From the NCBI GenBank assembly GCA_965658445.1, contig CBFHSF010000004.1, positions 124,001-188,000 of the forward strand: a stretch of 64,000 nt of DNA, in the 5' to 3' direction. A program made the translations under genes and the position numbers. The DNA comes from CBFHSF01 sp965658445 (lineage in GTDB: Bacteria; Bacteroidota; Bacteroidia; Flavobacteriales; Schleiferiaceae). Positions within the stretch are counted from its first letter, which is position 1; the number at the start of each line of letters is the position of its first letter. Below the pieces are notes generated by a model. That model had not been told where the DNA came from and searched no databases. It saw only the letters and a program-made list of their open reading frames with translations. Below, piece by piece: positions 36,049 through 44,257 of this stretch.

Positions 36049-36507
36049 ATGCAAAAACTAAGCGTAATCGGAAGTACCGACAAGATCGACCTCCCCACGT
36101 TTGACCTTTCAAACATTCGTTGTAAAATTGACACGGGTGCCCTCTCCTCTTCCATTCACTGTTCCGAAAAAGAGGTAGTTGAAAGAAACGGAACAAAGGT
36201 CTTGCGGTTTAAAGTTCTCGATGAAGATCATCCCCAATTTCTGGAAAATTGGCTGGAAACCATTGACTTTGATGAAAGAGATGTGAAGAGTTCTAACGGT
36301 CAAGTGGAACCCCGATTTTTTATTAGGGCCCAAGTTTTGGTTTTAGACCAAATAATAGAAGCGGAATTTTCTTTGGCAGACCGCAGTACCATGAGTTTCC
36401 CTGTCCTTTTGGGGAAATCATTTCTTTACAAAAACTTCATGGTAGACGTAAGTCTTGATAACGTATCTTACAGAAACAAAAAGCTTAGTAAAAGGCTTAA
36501 TAAATAG
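36049..36507 (+). CDS. rimB: RimB/RimK-associated retropepsin-like protease
   Basis: A 152-residue protein of the family annotated as ATP-dependent zinc protease, now known as RimB, a retropepsin-like aspartic protease linked with RimK. The catalytic motif is CKIDTGALSSSIHC with DTGA near residue 30, and the second conserved region is SFPVLLGKSFL. RimB trims poly-glutamate tails that RimK adds to ribosomal protein S6, an activity reported in proteobacteria and assumed here by family. It lies 31 bases before rimK on the same strand, and that linkage supports the call. Confidence 0.88.
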   Translation: MQKLSVIGSTDKIDLPTFDLSNIRCKIDTGALSSSIHCSEKEVVERNGTKVLRFKVLDEDHPQFLENWLETIDFDERDVKSSNGQVEPRFFIRAQVLVLDQIIEAEFSLADRSTMSFPVLLGKSFLYKNFMVDVSLDNVSYRNKKLSKRLNK

Positions 36508-36538
36508 CTCAAATAAAAAAGCATAACAAACCCAACAA

Positions 36539-37447
36539 ATGAACATAATCGTTCTGTCTACCAATAAGGAGTTGTATTCTACGCGAAGATTGGTGGAAGC
36601 TGGAGAAGCTCGTGGCCACTCCGTTACGGTGATGAATCACACGAAGTGCTACGTTGTAATGGAAAGCGGGAGTACCGAAATTTTCTATAGAGGAAAACCC
36701 ATTAAAGACGTACATGCCATCATTCCAAGAATTGGTGCAAGTGTTACCTTCTACGGTTCTTCGATGATTCGTCAATTTGAGATGCAAAAGGTGTTTTCTA
36801 CCCTGTCATCTCTCGCATTGGTGCGTTCAAGGGATAAGTTGAGGGCTACCCAAATTTTGGCAAGGAACTCCGTAGGGATTCCTAAAACAGCCTTTGCCAA
36901 CCATCCCAATGACATTGATAGTTTGATTCAACAAGTCGGAGGAACTCCACTTATCGTTAAACTCTTAGAAGGAACTCAAGGATTGGGTGTTGTCTTGGCT
37001 GAGACCAAAAAAGCGGCAAAATCAGTAATTGAAGCTTTTTACGGGCTATCTGCTAACATCTTGGTGCAGGAGTTCATTGCCGAGGCCAACGGAGCGGATA
37101 TCCGCGCCATTGTGGTGGGAGGCCGTGTTGTAGCCGCTTACAAAAGACAAGGAAAAGAGGGCGACTTTAGAAGCAATATTCACCGAGGAGGATCCGGTCA
37201 AAAAATCAAACTGACTAAAGTAGAAAAAGACGCTGCTGTGGCCGCTGCCAAAGCTTTGGGCTTGGAAATTGCTGGGGTAGATATGCTCCAATCCGAAAGA
37301 GGTCCTCTTATCCTAGAGGTCAACTCAAGTCCTGGGCTAAGGGGTGTAGAAACCACTACAGGAAAAGATGTGGCGGGCAAAATCATTGAATACATTGAGC
37401 GAAATGCCACCAAACCCAAGGTAAAAAGAGATAAAATCGGAGCGTAA
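36539..37447 (+). CDS. rimK: Ribosomal protein S6--L-glutamate ligase RimK
   Basis: A 302-residue ATP-grasp ligase that adds glutamates to the C-terminus of ribosomal protein S6. The N-terminal domain begins MNIIVLSTNKELYSTRRLVEA; the ATP-grasp core has VRSRDKLRATQILA, VKLLEGTQGLGVVLAE, VQEFIAEANGADIRAIVV and the metal/nucleotide site ILEVNSSPGLRGVE. Length matches E. coli RimK (300). It lies between rimB and rsmE; its TAA overlaps the rsmE ATG by one base, so these ribosome-modifying genes are one transcription unit. Confidence 0.95.
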   Translation: MNIIVLSTNKELYSTRRLVEAGEARGHSVTVMNHTKCYVVMESGSTEIFYRGKPIKDVHAIIPRIGASVTFYGSSMIRQFEMQKVFSTLSSLALVRSRDKLRATQILARNSVGIPKTAFANHPNDIDSLIQQVGGTPLIVKLLEGTQGLGVVLAETKKAAKSVIEAFYGLSANILVQEFIAEANGADIRAIVVGGRVVAAYKRQGKEGDFRSNIHRGGSGQKIKLTKVEKDAAVAAAKALGLEIAGVDMLQSERGPLILEVNSSPGLRGVETTTGKDVAGKIIEYIERNATKPKVKRDKIGA

Positions 37448-38139
37448 TGCAATTATTCTTAGGTCGTTTAGAGGAAAATGTTATTCACTTGGAATCGGAT
37501 GAAGCGCATCATCTGTTCAAGGTTCTCAGGAAATCTCCGGGTGAAACCGTTCATTGCATTGTGAACGATGGATTCTTTTACGAGGCCAAGCTATTGGAGG
37601 TTTCCAAGCGAGGCGCAACTGCAGAGGTGGTTTCTTCTTGGAAAGACGATAAGACGCCATCCTATGAGCTCAACATGTTCGTGGCTCCCACCAAAAACAT
37701 TGATAGAATGGAGTGGTTTTTAGAAAAGGCCACAGAAATCGGTGTTTCCTCTATTACCCCCTTACTCTGTGATCATTCAGAGCGAAAAATCATAAAACCC
37801 GAGCGATTAGAAAAAATTCTCTTAAGCGCTACCAAGCAAAGTCTCAAAGCCACAGTCCCCACTTTGCATGCATTGACCTCTTTTTCTGAAGCGGTATCAA
37901 ATACAGATAATGGCTTTCTGGCTCATTGCGAGGAGGGCGAAAAAACACATCTTTTTAAAACCGAAAAACCTTCAGGACCATGGAATATTTTCATTGGACC
38001 CGAAGGTGATTTTAGCTCGAAAGAAATTGAAATAGCTACAGCTAATCAGTTTAATTTCATATCATTAGGAGAAAGCAGGCTGCGCACTGAGACCGCCGCT
38101 TTGTTTGCGGTAGCAACGATAAATATCAAAGAAGTATAA
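37447..38139 (+). CDS. rsmE: 16S rRNA (uracil1498-N3)-methyltransferase
   Basis: A 230-residue SPOUT-class methyltransferase. It has the N-terminal PUA-like part (LESDEAHHLFKVLRKSPGE), then FVAPTKNIDRMEWFLEKATEIGV, the catalytic/structural CDHSERK, and the trefoil knot with FIGPEGDFSSKEIE and SLGESRLRTETAALFA. The product methylates U1498 of 16S rRNA near the decoding site. Translation starts inside the rimK stop (TAATG). It converges with the thioredoxin-like gene with one base between the two stops. Confidence 0.95.
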   Translation: MQLFLGRLEENVIHLESDEAHHLFKVLRKSPGETVHCIVNDGFFYEAKLLEVSKRGATAEVVSSWKDDKTPSYELNMFVAPTKNIDRMEWFLEKATEIGVSSITPLLCDHSERKIIKPERLEKILLSATKQSLKATVPTLHALTSFSEAVSNTDNGFLAHCEEGEKTHLFKTEKPSGPWNIFIGPEGDFSSKEIEIATANQFNFISLGESRLRTETAALFAVATINIKEV

Positions 38140-38140
38140 A

Positions 38141-39034
38141 TTAGTAATCCGTAGAGGATTCTACGCCTTCTCTGTAGGATTCCCAAAGGTCATTTCTCAA
38201 TTCATCAGGGTTTTCAGGTTCTTCTGCCCACACTACGATTTCAATAATTTCTTTGAATAAATCTTCGTCTTCCTTTTCTATGGCCAACACATAGTTGTAT
38301 TCCAAAGTATTGGAAAGCTTGTTATATGCGTACTCTCCATATTCCATCACAAATTCATCGTAATGACTGTAAAAGTACTCCCAATGAGGATTATTGGTAA
38401 TTACGGTCTCGTTGTACATGAAAACCACGTAGGGCTTCACTTCAATCAAGGCCGAAGGGTTGATTTCCTTGAGATAGGCCTTGGTAATGGGTTGCATTCC
38501 TTCGTACTCACCTCTTTCTGAAAGTGCTTCTAAATACGCAAATAGAAAGGTGGTGTCTCTTTCTCCCTTTTCAAAATCTCGCTTAAAGCCAACCAATGGG
38601 CTCAATTCTGGGTGAAGCGTTTCTTTGCCCCAAATCAAAAAGCTGGGAGCTTCCATAGCGCCCACTTTTCGGGAAACCACTTCCCCATCACTGTTGATCA
38701 AGAGCAATGTGGGATAGGCAGTAACTTCGTATTTTTCAGAAAAATCAATGCCTTCGCCCTTTTCCATATCATATTTGTAGTTGACGAAGTTTTCTGAAAA
38801 GTAAGCTCCTACTTCATCATCTGTAAAGACTTCTCTAGACATGGTTTTACACGGGCCACACCACGTAGCGTAGGCATCCACAAAAATGAGTTTGTCTTCG
38901 GCTTTAGCTTTTTTGAGGACCTCTGACCAGGATCCATCTTCGAATTGAATTCCCGCAGAAACTGCAGAAATCACCATTCCAAAGAAAAGAGCAGCTAACA
39001 TCCCCACCCTTCTCGAAATCAATACATTACTCAT
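38141..39034 (-). CDS. Exported thioredoxin-fold protein
   Basis: A 297-residue protein with an N-terminal hydrophobic segment (about 10-28, ending SAVSAG) that is probably a signal peptide. The thioredoxin domain (about 30-140) carries the redox pair Cys59 and Cys62 in ATWCGPCKTM and the cis-proline loop EVTAYPTLLL. A C-terminal helical extension of about 150 residues resembles TPR-like tails of other Bacteroidota thioredoxin proteins. The likely role is a periplasmic disulfide reductase. It starts three bases after the stop of the decarboxylase, so it is probably in that operon. Confidence 0.87.
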   Translation of the reverse strand: MSNVLISRRVGMLAALFFGMVISAVSAGIQFEDGSWSEVLKKAKAEDKLIFVDAYATWCGPCKTMSREVFTDDEVGAYFSENFVNYKYDMEKGEGIDFSEKYEVTAYPTLLLINSDGEVVSRKVGAMEAPSFLIWGKETLHPELSPLVGFKRDFEKGERDTTFLFAYLEALSERGEYEGMQPITKAYLKEINPSALIEVKPYVVFMYNETVITNNPHWEYFYSHYDEFVMEYGEYAYNKLSNTLEYNYVLAIEKEDEDLFKEIIEIVVWAEEPENPDELRNDLWESYREGVESSTDY

Positions 39035-39037
39035 ACC

Positions 39038-40449
39038 TCAATTCTTTAAATGAGATAGCAATTTAGTCCAACTTTCCTCTATATGCTCTACCTCAATCTC
39101 GGTATTTGCAGGCACCCAACGGATGCAGGCCTTGCCATTGACCAAGGTTTTGGTGAAGTACATAAAGCCTTCGTTGTTTATTTCTTCTATGAGTTTTGAG
39201 GTCTTTTCATTGGCTTCCTCTTCGGACCACTCGGGCTTTTTGTAACGGAAGGCCACTAAGTTTGTGGTCACAGGATACAATAGTTCCAGATCTGGATGGG
39301 CTTCTACTCTTTTCCCTAAGTCGCGACCCAAGTTTACGTGAAAAGCGAGTTTTTCTTTGATTTGAGTCATCCCAAAGGTACGCAAGGCCATTAGGAGCTT
39401 TAAGGATCGGAAACGACGCCCCAAGGGAATGCCCCAATCGCGGTAATCATTGACTTGACCTCTATTGGAAGTCTTTAGGTATTCCGGCAGGATCTCAAAA
39501 GTCTTTATCAACTCTCCAGCGTCTTTGATGTAAAAGAGACTGCAGTCGAAATGGGTAAATAGCCATTTATGCGCATTGACTACATAGCTATCCGCCAACT
39601 CAATGCCCTCCATCATGTACTTGTACTCAGGCAAAAGGGAAAGTACACCTGCATAGGCGGCATCCACGTGAACCCAAATATTGTATTTGGCTGCAATCTC
39701 TGCAATTTCTTTAAGGGAATCGATTACAGTAACTCCTGTAGTTCCCAAAGCAACTACCACACAACAAGGCTGATATCCGCTTTCAATATCTTTGAGAACG
39801 CATTCCTCAAAGGCCTTGGGGTCTAATTGCAATTGGTCGTTTGTGGGAACATACACCAAGTTTTGTCTCCCGATACCAGCAATCTTCACTCCTTTTTCAA
39901 TGGAGGAATGGATTTGATCAGACGCGTAGTATCTCAGGGGTTTCTCGGAAGTCCCCGTCTCGTTAAATTGGAATTGAGTGGCGCGTTCTCTGGCTNNNNN
40001 NNNNNAAAAGCGGATAATGTCGCGGTACTTGCGGTATCTTGGATGACTCCCTCCCAGTTTTTGGGTATTCCCAAGTAATTTCCCAGTTCTCTTAAAACGA
40101 CTTCTTCAGTTTCCGCCGCAGCGGGCGACGTTTCCCAAATCATACATTGAGCTCCCATGGCAGACATCATCATCTCTCCCATGGTAGAAGGCAATGAAGT
40201 ATTGGAAGGGAAATAGGCATAAAACCTAGGATGTCCCCAATGAGTCATTCCCGGCATGATGGCCTCATCTACAAAGTCAAAAACACCTTCTAGGCTTTTG
40301 GGCTCCTCATCAAAGGGAACGCCGAGAGCGTCTTTGATTTGTCCGGGTTTCACCAATGACTTTACGGGGCGACTCTCAATAGAATCATAATAATCAGCCA
40401 TCCAATCGGCTGTCTTGTGCAGCCACTCTCTTCTCTCTTTGGGATCCAT
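39038..40449 (-). CDS. PLP-dependent group II decarboxylase (aromatic-L-amino-acid type), frame broken by 10-N gap
   Basis: Two reading frames on either side of a 10-N gap (39996-40005) form one gene of about 469 residues. The upstream part has GVFDFVDEAIMPGMTHWGHP, FPSNTSLPSTMGEMM and IQDTASTATLSAF; the downstream part resumes ARERATQF and has HVDAAYAG and the PLP lysine in NAHKWLFTHFDC. Relatives read TASTATLSAL, two residues, then AR, so about five bases are missing, and ten Ns shift the frame. Members decarboxylate aromatic amino acids or related substrates; which one is unknown. An 89-codon gene lies 36 bases upstream and a thioredoxin-like gene directly downstream. Confidence 0.9.
39996..40005. 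other. Assembly gap (10 N) that shifts the decarboxylase frame
   Basis: Ten Ns between codons for TATLSAF and ARERATQF. The frame is restored if about five bases stand here instead of ten. Confidence 0.92.
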
Positions 40450-40485
40450 AGTAGTTGGTAGAAAAGGAATTAAAAATCAAGGATT

Positions 40486-40755
40486 CTATTCGTACAGCCC
40501 CGTAATCTCAAAATAATCTAAAGAGAGTTCGACTACTCGAGCCATCTCTTCGGGTTGACCTTTAAAATTCGGAAAGTCTTCGTGCTCCAAACACGCTTGT
40601 AATATCTCATTAGCCGTCGCTTCCTTTCCCATATGGGCAGTAAAAACATTGGTAAAAATGGAAACCGCCTGAGAAACGATTTCTTTGGCAACGGAGGAAT
40701 CTCTAAGCTTAACGTATTCCTCTATCATCTCAAGAGGGATGGGAAATCTAGACAT
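40486..40755 (-). CDS. Small helical protein of unknown function
   Basis: An 89-residue protein without signal peptide or cysteines, predicted all-helical from its sequence (MSRFPIPLEMIEEYVKL ... VVELSLDYFEITGLYE). I recognise no family. It is 36 bases upstream of the decarboxylase on the same strand and 25 bases behind a near-consensus -7 element (TACCTTTA at 40780-40787 on minus), so it likely heads the operon with the decarboxylase and thioredoxin-like genes. Codon use resembles its neighbours, which supports a real gene. Confidence 0.65.
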   Translation of the reverse strand: MSRFPIPLEMIEEYVKLRDSSVAKEIVSQAVSIFTNVFTAHMGKEATANEILQACLEHEDFPNFKGQPEEMARVVELSLDYFEITGLYE

Positions 40756-40779
40756 GGGAAATTGTATTCTGAATTTTGG

Positions 40780-40787
40780 TAAAGGTA
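40780..40787 (-). promoter_or_regulatory. Near-consensus -7 element of the decarboxylase operon
   Basis: The minus strand reads TACCTTTA, one base off TAnnTTTG, 24 bases before ATG 40755. Confidence 0.3.
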
Positions 40788-40881
40788 TCAGAAAATACGA
40801 TGCCTATTGCGGAGTAACCCTTTACAAATTTCCAGAAGCTCCATTCAGAAGACTAAGGGTAATTGGGTGTGGTTAGGGACC

Positions 40882-41238
40882 TTAGTATTGGTCGGTTGCG
40901 AGAAGTACCAGCGTACAGGCCTCTTCCCAATCGATTTCGGCACGATCTAATCTTTCTTGAAAAGCCCTATTCTCTGAACCTGGATTAAAAATCACACGCC
41001 TGGGCTGCAGGTCAATCACCTTGTCCATGATTTCATCTTGGTTGTTGGGGCTCACGTACAATGTGACGGTATCCATTGACCCCTTCTCAGGGAAGTCAGG
41101 ATGAATTTCTTCACCGGCAACGTTGCCACTTTTCTTTCCTACCAAAAAGATTTCATGTCCGAAGTCATGGAGCTTATTGGCCGCCTTATAACTGTATCGA
41201 TGCGGGTTGGTACTTGCGCCTAGTACAAGTGTTTTCAT
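40882..41238 (-). CDS. CoA-binding domain protein (YccU-like)
   Basis: A 118-residue Rossmann-fold protein of the small CoA-binding family (YccU/HscC-like). The N-terminus KTLVLGASTNPHRYSYKA and the segments HEIFLVGKKSG, VTLYVSPNNQDEIMDKVI and VIFNPGSENRAF follow the CoA-binding fold of succinyl-CoA synthetase alpha chains. ATG 41238 begins the conserved part; the frame is open for 32 codons upstream but that part is low quality and unconserved. Function is unknown in general; it is a monocistronic unit between the decarboxylase operon and the divergent ABC cassette. Confidence 0.82.
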   Translation of the reverse strand: MKTLVLGASTNPHRYSYKAANKLHDFGHEIFLVGKKSGNVAGEEIHPDFPEKGSMDTVTLYVSPNNQDEIMDKVIDLQPRRVIFNPGSENRAFQERLDRAEIDWEEACTLVLLATDQY

Positions 41239-41363
41239 GAGGGGGAGCGAGGTTTTGGTGTTAAATAAAGTTAATGCTTTCTCGCGTTTTACTTTGAAAA
41301 AAAATCGAAAACATCCAAATGTACCAACCCGCATACTGGGCTTTTGTTCTCTTTTTCAGCGGA

Positions 41364-41393
41364 TTGAAAACCAAAGTATAAATCATACCTTTA
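41364..41393 (+). promoter_or_regulatory. Promoter of the ABC cassette, four bases from the start codon
   Basis: TTG (41364-41366), a 19-base spacer and TACCTTTA (41386-41393). This is the standard Bacteroidota -33/-7 spacing with one mismatch in the -7 element. Only four bases follow before ATG 41398. Confidence 0.6.
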
Positions 41394-41397
41394 ACAC

Positions 41398-42018
41398 ATG
41401 CTTTCTACTCGCAATCTATCGTACTCCTATGGAGCGCAACAAAAACTCACGTTTCCAGAGTTAGAGATTCCAAACAACGCTTTGTTATTGGGTCCCTCAG
41501 GAAGTGGAAAGTCTACTCTTTTGCATTTGCTCACAGGAATCATTCCGCTGCAGAACGGATCGGTTTACTATGGTGATGCGGAGTATACTTCAGAGAACCA
41601 AAGAGACCTGGATCGCTTCAGAGGAAAGCACATAAGCCTTGTATTTCAGAAACCTCAGTTTTTTCCGGCATTGACCGTAATGGAAAACCTTAGAGTTCAA
41701 AATATGGCAAGGGGGACAACCATCTCCAAAGCCGATGCCCAAACCTGTCTCAACGCTCTTGAAATTGGGGATCAAGCCCAAAAAAACATAAAAAACCTAA
41801 GCGTTGGTCAAAGGCAAAGAGTCAGTATTGCCCGAGCACTGCTGGCTAAACCGGATTGGATTTTCGCCGATGAGCCAACCTCCGCATTGGACGACGACAA
41901 TGCCACTAGGGTCATTCAGTTATTGTTAAATCACTCAAAGGAGAACCATGCCAAGCTCGTTGTGGTCACGCACGATCAGCGATTGGTAAAATACTTTGAC
42001 AAAATTATTGAGCTATGA
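41398..42018 (+). CDS. ABC transporter ATP-binding protein (LolD/MacB type)
   Basis: A compact 206-residue ATPase. Walker A is LGPSGSGKSTLLHLL, the Q-loop LVFQKPQFFPALTV, the signature LSVGQRQRVSIARALL, Walker B WIFADEPTSALDD and the switch histidine VVVTHDQRL. The sequence belongs to the LolD/MacB/FtsE clan that pairs with FtsX-like permeases. The next gene, a permease, overlaps by four bases (ATGA). The ATG follows a well-spaced promoter by four bases, so the mRNA may lack a leader. Substrate is inferred only from the downstream genes. Confidence 0.93.
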   Translation: MLSTRNLSYSYGAQQKLTFPELEIPNNALLLGPSGSGKSTLLHLLTGIIPLQNGSVYYGDAEYTSENQRDLDRFRGKHISLVFQKPQFFPALTVMENLRVQNMARGTTISKADAQTCLNALEIGDQAQKNIKNLSVGQRQRVSIARALLAKPDWIFADEPTSALDDDNATRVIQLLLNHSKENHAKLVVVTHDQRLVKYFDKIIEL

Positions 42019-43310
42019 CGCCCTTTGGACTCGCATGGAAAAATACTTGGGAAAAGCCGTTGTCTAGTGCGCTGAGTATTGTATTGACATCGCTCAGCGC
42101 AGGCATCTTTCTTTGGATTTCTTTTGGTGCGCAACAAATTGAATCTTCCCTCAAAAGAGATCTTGACGGCGTAGACTTGGTCGTAGGAGCTAAGGGAAGC
42201 CCTCTGGGAATCATTCTTTCTAGCGTCTACCACATTGACCATCCCACCGGAAATATCCCATTAGGAGAAGCCTCTGCCTTGGCGGAAAACCAGTGGGTAG
42301 AAAAAGCCATTCCATTGGCCCTAGGTGACAATTACCGAGAGTTCCGAATTGTAGGAACGGACGAATCCTACATTGAACTTTACAATGGTGAATTGGCCTC
42401 TGGACGTTCATTTCAGCATATAGAAGAAGTGGTCATTGGAAGTGCCGTGGCCTTTAAAACAGGTCTTTCTGTAGGAGATTCTTTTGAAGGACAACATGGA
42501 CTTTCCGGAGAAACCCAAGCGCATGAGGGACATCCTTTCACAGTCGTGGGAATTTTAAAGCCCACGGGAACGGCCTTGGACAAATTGGTCCTCACCCCCT
42601 TACCCACCGTTTGGGCCGTTCACGATCATTCTGCCGAAGGCGCCGAGAATCATGAGGACGATCACGATGACCACGAAGACCACTATCATCATTCCGATTC
42701 CCACGACCACAGTGGACACGACCATTCGCAACCTTATTACTTTTCTTGGGATGAACAGGACAGCACCCGTGAAATTACGGCCATGATTATCTCTTACACG
42801 GGTCCCATGGCGACTTTTCAACTGCCGAGGTACATCAACACACAAACTTCAATGCAAGCAGCTATGCCGGCAATTGAGGTCAATAGACTCTTAGGATTGT
42901 TGCAGGGATTTGTAAAACTGATTTCTACACTGGCCTGGGTCATTGTGGCCGTTTCCGCCTTGAGCATTTTCATTGGCTTGTACCATCAACTCCAACAGAG
43001 AAAAGCGGCTTTGGCATTGCTTCGCGTGCAAGGAGCTTCTCGTTGGACACTCTTCTGGGTGTTGACTTGGGAGGGAATCACATTGGCTCTGTGCGGAGGC
43101 TTAGGAGGTTGGATCATTAGTAGATTGGGATTGTTGGGAATGAATTCTTGGTTCGAAGCAAGTTATCAGCAGGGCTTGTCGGTTCCCTTGTTTACGGAAT
43201 ACGACACGTATGTGTTCTTGGGTTGTTTTATTCTGGGCATACTTTCTGCTGCCCCGTCTTCTATTAAGGCCTTTACCTTAAATTTGTCAAAAACACTACA
43301 CGATGCATAA
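42015..43310 (+). CDS. FtsX/LolC-type ABC permease with histidine-rich loop
   Basis: A 431-residue permease: one membrane helix near the N-terminus (about 13-35), a large extracytoplasmic domain (about 40-290), then three helices (about 300-425) with RKAALALLRVQGASRWTLF, the FtsX-family coupling region. Residues about 201-240 form a loop with 12 His in 36 residues, interspersed with Asp and Glu, a likely metal-binding stretch. MacB/LolC-type permeases do mechanotransmission rather than classic import. Its start overlaps the ATPase stop (ATGA) and its stop overlaps the next gene by eight bases, so the four genes are one unit. Confidence 0.9.
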   Translation: MTPFGLAWKNTWEKPLSSALSIVLTSLSAGIFLWISFGAQQIESSLKRDLDGVDLVVGAKGSPLGIILSSVYHIDHPTGNIPLGEASALAENQWVEKAIPLALGDNYREFRIVGTDESYIELYNGELASGRSFQHIEEVVIGSAVAFKTGLSVGDSFEGQHGLSGETQAHEGHPFTVVGILKPTGTALDKLVLTPLPTVWAVHDHSAEGAENHEDDHDDHEDHYHHSDSHDHSGHDHSQPYYFSWDEQDSTREITAMIISYTGPMATFQLPRYINTQTSMQAAMPAIEVNRLLGLLQGFVKLISTLAWVIVAVSALSIFIGLYHQLQQRKAALALLRVQGASRWTLFWVLTWEGITLALCGGLGGWIISRLGLLGMNSWFEASYQQGLSVPLFTEYDTYVFLGCFILGILSAAPSSIKAFTLNLSKTLHDA

Positions 43311-43761
43311 CACCATGCCTCCTTATTCTTTAAAATCGTTGATTCTGGGATTCCTATTCTTAGGATTTTCTCAAACTGCATTTGGACAAAAACCTCTTGT
43401 ATGGTTTACGCTTCAACAAACTACTTATGAGGTAACGGAAAGTGGTGGTGCCTTAGGGAATTACCGTCCTCGCTTTCCTGACAGCGTGGCAAAATACGAC
43501 GGTCAAGAAGTAGTAATTCAAGGTTTTATCATTCCTATGGACGTAGGCGAAAATGCTTACGTGCTCTCCATGAACCCCTTCAGTTCTTGTTTTTTCTGTG
43601 GGAATGCAGGCCCCGAAACGGTAATGGAATTGAAATTTAAAGACCCTCAAAGCAAGTTTTTAACCGATCAATTCATTCGAGTTAAAGGGATATTGCGGTT
43701 GAACCGATACAACTCCAACGGATTTTTCTACACTTTGGAAAACGCAGAATCCAATGGCTAG
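43303..43761 (+). CDS. Exported CFFCG-motif protein, copy 1 (DUF3299-like)
   Basis: A 152-residue protein with a signal peptide (hydrophobic LKSLILGFLFLGFSQTAFG, then QK). The mature domain has YDGQEVVIQGFIIPMDVGENAYVLS, then NPFSSCFFCGNAGPETVMEL with a CxxC pair, and a late FIRVKGILRLN, i.e. a small OB-like beta fold. It shares about half of the pattern with the next gene. Proteins of the DUF3299 type are the closest family I can name, moderate confidence. The start overlaps the permease gene by eight bases; ATG 43315 is a possible alternative. The CxxC could bind a metal or form a disulfide. Confidence 0.75.
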   Translation: MHNTMPPYSLKSLILGFLFLGFSQTAFGQKPLVWFTLQQTTYEVTESGGALGNYRPRFPDSVAKYDGQEVVIQGFIIPMDVGENAYVLSMNPFSSCFFCGNAGPETVMELKFKDPQSKFLTDQFIRVKGILRLNRYNSNGFFYTLENAESNG

Positions 43762-44194
43762 ATGGCTGATTTTCTGTGTGGGAATCCTTGGCATTTCTGC
43801 CATGGTAAAGCAAGACCCCAAAAAGGTGGTCTTCTCTACGCTCATGAATCTTTCCTTCAAAGAAGTCTATAACGCCGACAAAGAAAAATGGGAATACCAA
43901 CCTAGCTTTCCACAGGAAGTCTTGGACTTAAACGGCAAAGAGGTTTTTATTAAAGGATACGTAATTCCTGTGGACCTTACTGGAGATGTCTATGCGCTTT
44001 CTGCCTATCCCTTTTCCAGTTGTTTTTTTTGTGGCGGAGCTGGACCGGAATCCGTGCTTGGATTAACGTTAAAAGAACCCAAGCGATACAACACAGATGA
44101 CATTGTCACCTTTACGGGAGTCATGAAGATTTCTACCCAATACGAATCAGAGTTTTTCTATACCTTAGAAAATGCTTGGGAATATCAACCCTGA
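43754..44194 (+). CDS. Exported CFFCG-motif protein, copy 2 (DUF3299-like)
   Basis: A 146-residue paralogue of the gene before it. A short hydrophobic N-terminus (MARWLIFCVGILGISAMV) is a weak signal peptide or anchor. The domain repeats the neighbour's layout: LNGKEVFIKGYVIPVDLTG, YALSAYPFSSCFFCGGAG with CxxC, PESVLGL, and FTGVMKIS, ending FFYTLENAW as the neighbour ends FFYTLENAE. It overlaps the first copy by eight bases. Tandem duplication followed by divergence is the simple explanation. Together with the ABC pair and its His loop, a role in handling a metal ion or a thiol cargo outside the inner membrane is likely but unproven. Confidence 0.75.
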   Translation: MARWLIFCVGILGISAMVKQDPKKVVFSTLMNLSFKEVYNADKEKWEYQPSFPQEVLDLNGKEVFIKGYVIPVDLTGDVYALSAYPFSSCFFCGGAGPESVLGLTLKEPKRYNTDDIVTFTGVMKISTQYESEFFYTLENAWEYQP

Positions 44195-44257
44195 TTCACC
44201 TTCGCAATGACAAAAACGCAAAAGTAAGTCTGGAGGCAAACGTAAAAGATTCAAGAG

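Noticed and set aside
40685..40876. 63-codon frame on plus between the small protein and CoA-binding genes
   Set aside because: Overlaps the start of the 89-codon gene on the other strand and shows no conserved feature.
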